A stretch of DNA of 5,340 nucleotides, taken from DASZMJ01 sp035551935. GTDB lineage: Bacteria > Planctomycetota > Planctomycetia > Isosphaerales > Isosphaeraceae. The position numbers were made by a program, and so were the translations under genes. The notes beneath the pieces are model-generated. The model saw only the letters and a list, made by a program, of their open reading frames with translations. It was not told the origin of the DNA and made no database searches. The stretch lies in contig DASZMJ010000386.1 in the NCBI GenBank assembly GCA_035551935.1, positions 1-5,340 on the forward strand. Direction: 5' to 3'. Positions 1 through 5,340 of this stretch are shown piece after piece. The stretch's first letter is position 1. Each line of letters opens with the position of its first letter.

Positions 1-1
1 G

Positions 2-42
2 CCAACCCCGGCTCGGCGGGAGCCTCGCCCTCCCGGGGTTGG
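2..42. repeat. GC-rich inverted repeat (hairpin element 1)
   Basis: Ten bases at 2-11 (CCAACCCCGG) are the exact reverse complement of 33-42 (CCGGGGTTGG). Inside lies a second small stem, GGCTC at 10-14 with GAGCC at 20-24, so the element can fold as a compact branched hairpin or cruciform. The core GCTCGGCGGGAGCCTCGCCC resembles a hairpin repeat I recall as scattered through planctomycete genomes; this is memory, not a search. It lies just upstream of, or inside, the 5' part of the oxidoreductase reading frame and has no coding signature of its own. It could also act as a transcription stop for an upstream gene, but no T-tract follows. Confidence 0.6.
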
Positions 43-55
43 TCGGTCATCCGAA

Positions 56-91
56 ACCCTCCCCCCGTGAGGGGGAGGGTAGGGTGGGGGG
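56..91. repeat. C/G-tract inverted repeat (hairpin element 2)
   Basis: ACCCTCCCCC at 56-65 is the exact reverse complement of GGGGGAGGGT at 71-80, with a five-base loop CGTGA at 66-70. A further copy-like tail, AGGGTGGGGGG, follows at 81-91. This ACCCTCCCCC...GGGGGAGGGT hairpin looks like a dispersed short palindromic repeat found between genes in planctomycetes and other bacteria, from recollection. The GTG at 67, the first possible start of the oxidoreductase frame, lies inside its loop. That makes the GTG a poor candidate for a native start codon. Confidence 0.6.
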
Positions 92-1044
92 TCGCTCCGC
101 CATTGCATCCTATGAACCTCCACACCTTCGAACTCCGCTCCCGAGGCCACACCACCCGTCTACCCCTCCCCGAGGGCATCGCCCTCTCCCGCGCCCGGCT
201 TGACGCCGCGCTCGCCGGGGCCGCGAAAGAGGCAGGCGCAACGACCGTGTTCGAGACGCACGCCCACGTCGGAGCGATCGGCGAGGGATCGCGCCGCGTC
301 CGCCTCACTCATCGCGGGCGATCGGCGCACGTCACGGCCCGCGTCGTCCTCGATGCGGCTGGGCTCGGCGGGAACTGCCTCCCGGCGGGTGCAAGGCCGC
401 AGGTCCAGATTGCTCCGCGCTCGCGGGTCGGGGCCGGGTGCGTCGTCGATGATGCACCGGGCGCCTACCATCCCGGCACTATCTTCATGGCCGCCGGTCG
501 AGATGGGTACGTCGGGCTCGTCCGGGTCGAGGACGGTTCGTTGAACATTGCCGCTGCTTTTGATACGGAATTCGTCCGCTCGCTGGGCTCGCCCGCCCGC
601 GCGGCCGCGGCGATCCTGGGCGAGGCCGGGTTCCCGCCCGTCCCCGCGCTCGAGTCCGCCGAGTGGCGCGGCACGCCCGCGTTGACCCGCCGGGCGAGCC
701 CCCTGGGCGACGAAAGGCTCCTCCTCCTCGGCGACGCCGCGGGCTACGTCGAGCCGTTCACGGGCGAGGGGATGGCGTGGGCGATTGCCTCGGGGCTGGC
801 CATCGCTCCGATCGCCGTCCGCGCGATCGAGGGGTGGACGCCGTCGTTGATCCGCGAATGGTCCTCGCTCCATCATCGGATCGTCGGCCGTCGCCAGCTC
901 GTCTGCCGGGCCGCGAGCGTGGTGCTGCGGCGGCCGTGGCTGATGCCGCTGGCGTTCGGGGCGCTCGCGCTATGGCCCGGCGCGTCGGGATACGTGGTCC
1001 GACGCCTCAACGCCCCCTCCCCCTTGCCGGCGAGCTGCCCATGA
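67..1044 (+). CDS. FAD-dependent oxidoreductase (geranylgeranyl reductase-like), N-terminus missing from window
   Basis: Flavoprotein of the group that includes geranylgeranyl reductases and aromatic monooxygenases, probably tailoring the product of the polyketide synthase encoded next. Visible features, numbered from GTG 67, are the linker and substrate-domain opening FELRSRG...LPLPEGIALSRARLDAAL, the VVLDAAGLGG segment, and the FAD pyrophosphate/ribose motif LLLLGDAAGYVEPFTGEGM with Gly222-Asp223. Family members begin about 70-80 residues earlier with a GxGxxG Rossmann fold, which is absent here. Homology-like sequence starts only around 94-112; the ATG at 112 is an alternative start. The residues from 67 to ~91 are translated from a hairpin repeat. 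The frame is open to the left edge, so an upstream N-terminal piece may exist, with the repeats inserted in frame or breaking the gene. The stop overlaps the PKS start by four bases (ATGA). The family call is firm; intactness is not. Confidence 0.75.
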   Translation: MRGRVGWGVAPPLHPMNLHTFELRSRGHTTRLPLPEGIALSRARLDAALAGAAKEAGATTVFETHAHVGAIGEGSRRVRLTHRGRSAHVTARVVLDAAGLGGNCLPAGARPQVQIAPRSRVGAGCVVDDAPGAYHPGTIFMAAGRDGYVGLVRVEDGSLNIAAAFDTEFVRSLGSPARAAAAILGEAGFPPVPALESAEWRGTPALTRRASPLGDERLLLLGDAAGYVEPFTGEGMAWAIASGLAIAPIAVRAIEGWTPSLIREWSSLHHRIVGRRQLVCRAASVVLRRPWLMPLAFGALALWPGASGYVVRRLNAPSPLPASCP

Positions 1045-2120
1045 TTGGCCTGGCCCTCCTCGGGATCGGCACCGCCGTCCCCCCGCACGCGATCCGCCAG
1101 GGCGACGCGGCGGAGATCGCCCAGGCATTGACGTGTTCGCGTGAAGACGAATCCCGATATTATCGCGACGTCTATCATGCCGTCGGCGTCGACTCGCGCC
1201 ATAGCGTGATCCTGGATCGATCGGACGGCGACCTCGCGGCGCGGCAGTCGTTCTACGCGAGGGATTCGCCCACGACGGGCGCCCGGATGCGCCGGTATGA
1301 ATCCGCGGCGAGCGACCTGGCCGTCGAGGCCGGCGCGGGGGCGCTCTCCGATGCCGGCGTCTCGCCCGATCGGATCACGCACGTCGTCACCGTGACGTGC
1401 AGCGGCTTCTATTCGCCGGGCCTGGACGTGGCGCTCATCAAGCGGCTGGGGCTCCGGCGCTCGGTCGAGCGGACGCAGGTCGGGTTCATGGGCTGCCACG
1501 GGGCGATCAACGGCCTGCGGGTCGCACGGGCGGTCGTCGGCTCGGACCCATCCGCGTGTGTTCTCCTTTGTTGCGCAGAATTATGTAGCCTGCATCACCA
1601 ATACGACCTCGACCCCTCGACGATCATCGCCAACGCCCTCTTCGCCGACGGCGCGGCGGCCGTGGTGTGCGTCGCCGGGGATGATGCCGACGAATCCGCC
1701 TATCGCGTGGTCGCGACGGGCTCGACGCTGGTGGACGACACCGAGGACGTCATGTCGTGGCGGATCGGCGACCACGGCTTCGCGATGACGCTCTCGGCGA
1801 AGGTCCCCAAGCTGATCGCGCGGCACCTGCGGCCCTGGCTTGATGTCTGGCTGAGCTCGCATGGGTTGAGGGTAGATCTGGTGCCCGCATGGGCCGTCCA
1901 TCCGGGCGGTCCTCGAATCCTGACGGCCTTCTCGGAGGCGACGGGCGTCGGCCGCGAGGGGGTCGAGGCGTCCTATCGCGTTCTCGCCCGGTATGGGAAC
2001 ATGTCGTCCCCGACGGTGCTCTTCGTCCTCGACGAGCTGAGGAAGGATGGGGCGCCACGGCCGTGCGTGGCGATGGCGTTCGGGCCGGGGCTGGCGGTCG
2101 AGGCGGCGCTGTTGGTCTAG
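1041..2120 (+). CDS. Type III polyketide synthase (chalcone/stilbene synthase family)
   Basis: Homodimeric, cytoplasmic condensing enzyme. It extends an acyl-CoA starter with malonyl-CoA and cyclises the chain, typically to alkylpyrones or alkylresorcinols in bacteria. At 359 residues it has the normal family length. The catalytic triad is complete: Cys152 in MGCHGAINGLRVA, His287 in AWAVHPGGPRIL and Asn320 in RYGNMSSPTVLF. The His-to-Asn spacing of 33 residues equals that of plant chalcone synthase. The C-terminal cyclisation-pocket loop FGPG lies at 347-350. The start at 1041 is chosen because MIGLALLGIGTAVPPHAIRQ is the usual N-terminus of the family. The frame is open further upstream, but only as a shadow of the oxidoreductase. 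The ATGA overlap with that gene, and no more than a weak GGCGAG upstream, suggest translational coupling. A methyltransferase, the frequent third partner, is not in the window. Starter and product cannot be read from the sequence. Confidence 0.93.
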   Translation: MIGLALLGIGTAVPPHAIRQGDAAEIAQALTCSREDESRYYRDVYHAVGVDSRHSVILDRSDGDLAARQSFYARDSPTTGARMRRYESAASDLAVEAGAGALSDAGVSPDRITHVVTVTCSGFYSPGLDVALIKRLGLRRSVERTQVGFMGCHGAINGLRVARAVVGSDPSACVLLCCAELCSLHHQYDLDPSTIIANALFADGAAAVVCVAGDDADESAYRVVATGSTLVDDTEDVMSWRIGDHGFAMTLSAKVPKLIARHLRPWLDVWLSSHGLRVDLVPAWAVHPGGPRILTAFSEATGVGREGVEASYRVLARYGNMSSPTVLFVLDELRKDGAPRPCVAMAFGPGLAVEAALLV

Positions 2121-2138
2121 GCAACCGGCCCCGGCCGA

Positions 2139-2153
2139 TCTGCCACCGGCAGA
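2139..2153 (+). terminator. Short stem-loop just after the PKS stop codon
   Basis: TCTGCC at 2139-2144 pairs perfectly with GGCAGA at 2148-2153 around a three-base loop, 18 bases after the polyketide synthase stop. No run of T follows, so it is not a canonical intrinsic terminator. It could help end or protect the oxidoreductase-PKS transcript. It directly abuts a second stem at 2154-2181. Confidence 0.25.
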
Positions 2154-2181
2154 CGCGACCTATGCTTGAGTGCCGGTCGCG
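2154..2181. repeat. 7-bp inverted repeat abutting the previous stem-loop
   Basis: CGCGACC at 2154-2160 is the exact reverse complement of GGTCGCG at 2175-2181, with a 14-base loop. It begins at the base after the 2139-2153 stem-loop ends, so the two could stack as consecutive helices in a transcript. Its role is unknown. Confidence 0.4.
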
Positions 2182-2219
2182 ACGAGACCAGGCAGTGCTA
2201 AGGCGCAGGCCTGGGAAAC

Positions 2220-2252
2220 AGGCAGTTCGTGCCTCCTCGAGAAACATCGAGG
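2220..2252. repeat. Two back-to-back perfect hairpins
   Basis: AGGCA (2220-2224) pairs with TGCCT (2230-2234) around a GTTCG loop. The very next base begins CCTCGA (2235-2240), which pairs with TCGAGG (2247-2252) around a GAAACA loop. Neither stem is followed by a T-tract. The tandem arrangement is directly visible; whether it is transcribed or functional is unknown. Confidence 0.4.
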
Positions 2253-2264
2253 CCGTTCCCCCGT

Positions 2265-2277
2265 GGACGTAACGTCC
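2265..2277. promoter_or_regulatory. 13-bp near-perfect palindrome, possible operator
   Basis: GGACGT (2265-2270) and ACGTCC (2272-2277) are exact reverse complements separated by a single A. The tight two-fold symmetry is more like a protein-binding site than an RNA hairpin, since the loop would be one base. No regulator can be named, and the distance to the next gene (about 300 bp) weakens an operator role. Confidence 0.2.
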
Positions 2278-2568
2278 GGTCCTCGAGACATCTCCCGGCG
2301 GTCAGTCGCCCCAACCCGGAATCGGGGATGGCTTTGTGAACGGACTTCCCTTGGGAACGAAATTGTTAGAAAATGGACTGACTGTTGCAGGAAGACTTCG
2401 TTGCGAGTGAGTCGGGCCGGCCGACGTTGCTCGTTCTTCTGGCGAGAGCTCCTGCGATCGAGTGGCCCACCATCCCCCGGCCGGGTAGCGCCCCGGGCCG
2501 TGCGGCGAAACGCGACTTGCCCGAATCCCGCCCCGGCGATCACTTCCTGTCCCGAACATCGACGCCAC

Positions 2569-2574
2569 GGAGGT
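2569..2574 (+). promoter_or_regulatory. Ribosome binding site of the lipocalin-like gene
   Basis: GGAGGT ends four bases before the ATG at 2579. It is the strongest Shine-Dalgarno sequence among the genes in the window, and it fixes the start so that a complete signal peptide is encoded. Confidence 0.7.
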
Positions 2575-2578
2575 CTGC

Positions 2579-3025
2579 ATGCGACCGACTGCGCCGCTCT
2601 CTCTCGCACTGTTCGCCGCCCTCGCGCTCGCGCCGCTGGTCCCGGCCGCCGACGGGCCCAAGCCAAGCGAGGCGAATGACAAGCTGGTCGGCTCGTGGAA
2701 GCTGACCACGGCCAAATACCGGGGCCAGGAATTCCCGTTCCCCGAGACGTTCACGACGATGAAGATCGTCACGGCCGGCCGGTACGTCCTGGTGATCTAC
2801 GGCAAGGACGGCTCGGTCGCGCGGGCCTCGGGGGGCAGCTACAGGCTCGTGGGCGACACTTACGAGGAGACGCCCGAGTTCAGCACGACCGAGGGCTTCG
2901 AAGCCCTCAAGAGCAAGCCGCAGTCGTTCCACTGCAAGGTCGAGGGCGATAAGTGGATCCACGACGGGACGCTGACCAGCGGCATGACCGTCGAGGAGGT
3001 CTGGGAGCGGGCCGACAAGAAGTGA
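2579..3025 (+). CDS. Small secreted lipocalin-like domain protein
   Basis: A 148-residue protein with an N-terminal Sec-type signal peptide: a short basic start, a hydrophobic core at about residues 5-20, and a likely cleavage near Ala23/Ala24 (VPAA-DG). There is no lipobox cysteine, so the mature protein should be free in the periplasm or outside the cell. The mature part shows the pattern of small lipocalin-like beta-barrel domains common in planctomycetes. These are LVGSWKL at 36-42, GGSYRLVGDTYEETPEF at 85-101, SFHCKVEGDKWIHDG at 116-130, and a closing EEVWER at 139-144. No enzymatic residues are recognisable and the ligand is unknown. The gene has its own strong ribosome binding site 458 bp after the PKS, so it is probably transcribed separately. 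It ends 13 bp from the stop of the convergent kinase. The fold assignment is by pattern; the function is hypothetical. Confidence 0.85.
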   Translation: MRPTAPLSLALFAALALAPLVPAADGPKPSEANDKLVGSWKLTTAKYRGQEFPFPETFTTMKIVTAGRYVLVIYGKDGSVARASGGSYRLVGDTYEETPEFSTTEGFEALKSKPQSFHCKVEGDKWIHDGTLTSGMTVEEVWERADKK

Positions 3026-3038
3026 TGCGCCGGGATCG

Positions 3039-5183
3039 TCAGCGGCGACGCGAGGCGGGGGCCTTCGCCCACGTCGCCGCATAGAACACGGCGCCGTCCT
3101 CGAGGTAGCCGCACACGAGCGAGGGGAGCAGACCGCGGCCCTCGCGGCGGGCCAGCTCGTCGCGGAGGGCCTCGGCGGTCAGGTCGAACCGCGCCTCCCA
3201 CGCCCGGCCCGGGGCGTGGCGGACGACCGCGGCGAAGCGGGTCGAATCGCCCACCGGGTAGGCCGTCAGAGCGACGGGCAGGTAGCCGTCGTACCGCGAC
3301 TGCTCGAGGAAGACGCGCAACGGCGCGGCGGCCAGGTCGAACTGCCGGCGTCGGGGCTTGCCGTCGCCGCGGGCCCAGGCGACGGCGAAGCGGACGCCCT
3401 CCTCGGTCGGGTATCCGGCGAGGTGAACCACCTTGCGGGGCACGCAGTCGAGGTCGACGAGCCGGGCGCGGAGCGATTCGGAGGTGAGGTCGATCTCGCC
3501 GCCGTGGGCGTCGTCGGCGTGGCGATAGAGCGTGACCGAGCCGAGCCTCGGGCCGGCCGCGTAGCCTGCGAAGAGGGCGAGCTTCATCCCCTGCGATTCC
3601 TGCCGCTTCGCGTACTTGGCGTGCTCGACCGCGTCGGGGTGGAGCATCACGTCCCACGGGACCTCGTCGCGGCCGGATGCCGCGATGGCCGCGAAGTGGG
3701 GCCGGCCGCCGCCGTCGAAGGCCGAGATGCAGGTCGGCGCGGCCTCCTCGGCGCGCACGAGGTCGATCCAGCGGCGGAATCCGATGGCGTCGGCGCCGTG
3801 GATCGTGAAGACGCGGCCGGACGGGTCCACGCTCCGGAAGCCCGAGCCCTCGTCGTCGACCCCGGCCGGCTCGGGTCGGGGCGTGTTCGAGAGCCGGGGG
3901 ATCGGGGTCGGGTCGACGTCCGTCGGCCGGGTCGATCTGCGCCGGCTCGATCGCGGCGCCCGCGCGGTCGGCGTGGGCTTGCCGTCGTCGAACACCTTGA
4001 GGACGCGCGGGGCGGCCCTCGGTTTCTCGGCCATTTCGAGGCGGCACGGCTCGAGGAGATCGACGACCTCGGCCATGCTGGCAGGGCGGTCGGCGGGGGT
4101 CTTGGCGATCATGCGGCGGAACGCGTCGTCGAGCGCGGGGGGGACGTCGGGCCGGGCGGTCCGCAGGCTGGGGATCGTCCCCTCGCGATGGCCGAGGAGC
4201 CGCTGCATCAGGCTCCGGCCGCCGTAGACGGGCTTGGCGGTCAGGAGGAAGTGGAACGTGCAGCCGAGGCTGTAGATATCCGAGCGGGCGTCGGCGAGCC
4301 GGGGGTCGAAGGCCTGCTCGGGCGACATGTAGTCGGCAGTGCCCAGGAAGGCGTTGGTCAGCGTCAGGCCGCCCGCGGCCGCGTCGGAGACGTCGGGGTC
4401 GTCGAGCCGGGCGAGGCCGAGGTCGAGCACCTTCACCGTGCCGCCGGAGTCGAGGATCAGGTTCGACGGCTTGATGTCGCGGTGGATGATCCCCCGCGCG
4501 TGCGCCGCGGCGAGCCCGCGCGCGGCCTGGAGGATGGCGTCGACCGCCTGTCCTGCGGCCAGCGGCCCGCGCCCGCGGACGAGCTTGCCGAGGTCGCGGC
4601 CGTCGATGTATTCCATGACGAGGAAGTGCATCCCGCCCGCCTCGTCGGCGTCGATGGCGCGGACGAGGTTCGGGTGGTCGAGCTTCGCCGCCGCCTCGGC
4701 CTCGCGGCGGAACCGGATCAGTGCTTCGGGCTCGCGCGTGATCGACGGCGGCAGGATCTTGAGCGCGACGACGCGGCGGAGCTTCTTCTGCTCGGCCTTG
4801 AACACCACGCCCATCCCGCCCGCGCCGAGCTTGTCGAGCACGACGTACCGGCCGATCGCCAGCCCCTTCGCCTTCCCCTGGCAGATCGCCCCGGCCTGGT
4901 ACGCCGTCAGCCGTTTCGCCGTCACGAGCTCGCGCGCCAGGCTTCGGGCGTCGCGCGGCCGCTTTGCGGGAGGGAGGTGATCCAGGAAGGCGCGGATCTC
5001 TGAGGCTTCGAGCACGCCGATGTCGGCGGAGTCCTTCACGAACCGGGCGAGGTCCGGGTCGTCGACGGCCGGCGGCTCGGGCGGCGATGGGCGTGCGTCG
5101 CCCGGCTCCGGGGCCGGCGGCCGCCAGACGTCCGTCGCCTCGGGGTCGCGGCTCTTCGCCCGTTCGTCGGCGTCGTCGGGCAC
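3039..5183 (-). CDS. Serine/threonine protein kinase with C-terminal tandem repeats
   Basis: A 714-residue Hanks-type kinase. Residues 41-110 form the helical leader typical of planctomycete kinases. The catalytic domain spans about 113-378. It has Gly-loop GAGGMGVV (120-127), ATP lysine Lys142, helix-C Glu161, HRDIKPSN with catalytic Asp236 and Asn241, a DLG variant of DFG (254-256), SPE ending at Glu289, Asp302 in SDIYSLG and Arg366. All key residues are present, so it should be active. A Pro/Ser/Arg linker (about 385-445) follows. About five degenerate repeats of some 50 residues (about 463-706) come next, with a period seen in D511, DLT at 565-567, DLA at 616-618 and DLT at 667-669, and recurring GY and FA motifs. 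They resemble the bacterial tandem repeat / polyglycine-hydrolase-like repeat family. No membrane segment is visible, so it is probably cytoplasmic. The start is GTG at 5183; the frame is closed upstream at 5246 and no ATG or TTG lies between. A weak GGGTGG sits four bases before it. Confidence 0.93.
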   Translation of the reverse strand: MPDDADERAKSRDPEATDVWRPPAPEPGDARPSPPEPPAVDDPDLARFVKDSADIGVLEASEIRAFLDHLPPAKRPRDARSLARELVTAKRLTAYQAGAICQGKAKGLAIGRYVVLDKLGAGGMGVVFKAEQKKLRRVVALKILPPSITREPEALIRFRREAEAAAKLDHPNLVRAIDADEAGGMHFLVMEYIDGRDLGKLVRGRGPLAAGQAVDAILQAARGLAAAHARGIIHRDIKPSNLILDSGGTVKVLDLGLARLDDPDVSDAAAGGLTLTNAFLGTADYMSPEQAFDPRLADARSDIYSLGCTFHFLLTAKPVYGGRSLMQRLLGHREGTIPSLRTARPDVPPALDDAFRRMIAKTPADRPASMAEVVDLLEPCRLEMAEKPRAAPRVLKVFDDGKPTPTARAPRSSRRRSTRPTDVDPTPIPRLSNTPRPEPAGVDDEGSGFRSVDPSGRVFTIHGADAIGFRRWIDLVRAEEAAPTCISAFDGGGRPHFAAIAASGRDEVPWDVMLHPDAVEHAKYAKRQESQGMKLALFAGYAAGPRLGSVTLYRHADDAHGGEIDLTSESLRARLVDLDCVPRKVVHLAGYPTEEGVRFAVAWARGDGKPRRRQFDLAAAPLRVFLEQSRYDGYLPVALTAYPVGDSTRFAAVVRHAPGRAWEARFDLTAEALRDELARREGRGLLPSLVCGYLEDGAVFYAATWAKAPASRRR

Positions 5184-5237
5184 GGTTCCACCCAGGGACG
5201 CGGGGCCATCGTCGAGCGGTTCGGGGGATCTGTGCTG

Positions 5238-5266
5238 ATTGTCTCATCCGAACGGAGTGTGGGCAA
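5238..5266 (-). promoter_or_regulatory. Candidate sigma70-type promoter of the kinase gene
   Basis: On the minus strand TTGCCC (5266-5261) and GACAAT (5243-5238) are separated by exactly 17 bases. Each matches four of six consensus positions (TTGACA, TATAAT). Transcription would begin near 5231, giving a leader of about 45-50 bases before the GTG start. The spacing is ideal but the boxes are imperfect, so this is a reasoned guess. Confidence 0.35.
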
Positions 5267-5340
5267 GGAATCGGGCGGGGCTATGGGGGACGAGAGGTCA
5301 TTGCGTCGGGCGGGCCATTTCGGGACAACGGCATCTCCTG

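Larger units (their letters stand above)
2121..2578. other. 458-bp intergenic region with hairpins and an AT-rich patch
   Basis: No credible gene: the frames crossing it on either strand have no recognisable domain and run into neighbouring genes. The first 160 bases contain several short perfect inverted repeats, listed as separate features. CAGGCAGT occurs twice (2189-2196 and 2219-2226), and CCTCGAGA occurs at 2235-2242 and 2281-2288. From about 2331 to 2395 the sequence becomes markedly richer in A/T than its surroundings. There TGTTAGAAA (2364-2372) resembles an extended -10 element without a good -35, a weak candidate promoter for the lipocalin-like gene. The rest is GC-rich, with a CCCGGCCGGG palindrome at 2476-2485. 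Confidence 0.6.

Noticed and set aside
160..876. Minus-strand 238-codon frame opposite the oxidoreductase
   Set aside because: Arg/Asp/Gly-rich antisense shadow without motifs; the opposite strand carries a recognisable flavoprotein.
663..1040. Upstream extension of the polyketide synthase by 126 codons
   Set aside because: The extension is a shadow of the oxidoreductase C-terminus. The family N-terminus begins at ATG 1041.
2190..2260. tRNA-like impression from a GTTCG loop in the spacer
   Set aside because: The stem carries a five-base loop instead of the seven-base T-loop, and no acceptor, D or anticodon arms can be built around it.
2170..2679. 169-codon + strand frame through the spacer into the lipocalin-like gene
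   Set aside because: No domain and no ribosome binding site, and it overlaps in another frame the signal peptide of a gene with a strong ribosome binding site.
3216..5003. 595-codon open frame on the + strand opposite the kinase
   Set aside because: It is the antisense shadow of a GC-rich gene. The translation is a low-complexity mix of Arg, Gly, Val, Asp and Glu with no domain, while the minus strand encodes an intact kinase.
2860..5247. 795-codon minus-strand frame overlapping the kinase and the lipocalin-like gene
   Set aside because: The translation is dominated by Arg, Pro and Ala with no domain. It is a frame-shifted reading of the kinase, kept open by high third-position GC.
5283..5340. 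Possible start of a divergent gene (ATG GGG GAC...) open to the right edge
   Set aside because: Only 19 codons are visible, with no clear ribosome binding site and no recognisable sequence; too little to call.
1..5340. CRISPR array, transposase or phage genes
   Set aside because: No regularly spaced direct repeats, no DDE or recombinase motifs and no phage-like proteins were seen on either strand.

Overview
The window reads as high-GC planctomycete DNA, most likely from the Isosphaeraceae/Gemmataceae side of the phylum. The main reason is the serine/threonine kinase on the minus strand. Before its catalytic domain it has the helical N-terminal segment (FLDHLPPAKRP...ARELV...KRLTAYQAGAICQGKAKGL) that I associate with the large planctomycete kinase families. 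The short secreted lipocalin-like protein and the GC-rich hairpin repeats at the left edge fit the same origin. The assignment comes from recognising families; no search was run.

Layout. Positions 1-91 hold two different perfect inverted repeats. They run directly into a FAD-dependent oxidoreductase of the geranylgeranyl-reductase-like type (to 1044, + strand). Its N-terminal FAD-binding segment is not in the window. Its stop codon overlaps the ATG of a complete type III polyketide synthase (1041-2120, +) with an intact Cys-His-Asn triad. A 458-bp gene-free stretch follows (2121-2578). Its first half is dense in short perfect hairpins, and it also contains the most AT-rich patch I noticed. 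Next is a small secreted lipocalin-like protein (2579-3025, +). A long soluble serine/threonine kinase with C-terminal tandem repeats (3039-5183, -) converges on it, with only 13 bp between the two stop codons. A candidate promoter for the kinase lies at 5238-5266. The last ~75 bases hold no gene I can support.

How the genes fit together. The oxidoreductase and the polyketide synthase form a translationally coupled pair. It belongs to the small planctomycete type III PKS clusters (PKS, FAD oxidoreductase, often a methyltransferase) that have been linked to alkylresorcinol/alkylpyrone-type lipids. The oxidoreductase would tailor the PKS product. The kinase and the lipocalin-like protein look like independent genes, and nothing in the sequence ties them to the PKS pair.

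I see no clearly undescribed system. The points most worth a second look are the repeat-invaded 5' end of the oxidoreductase, the hairpin-rich spacer after the PKS, and the unusual repeat-bearing, membrane-free kinase.
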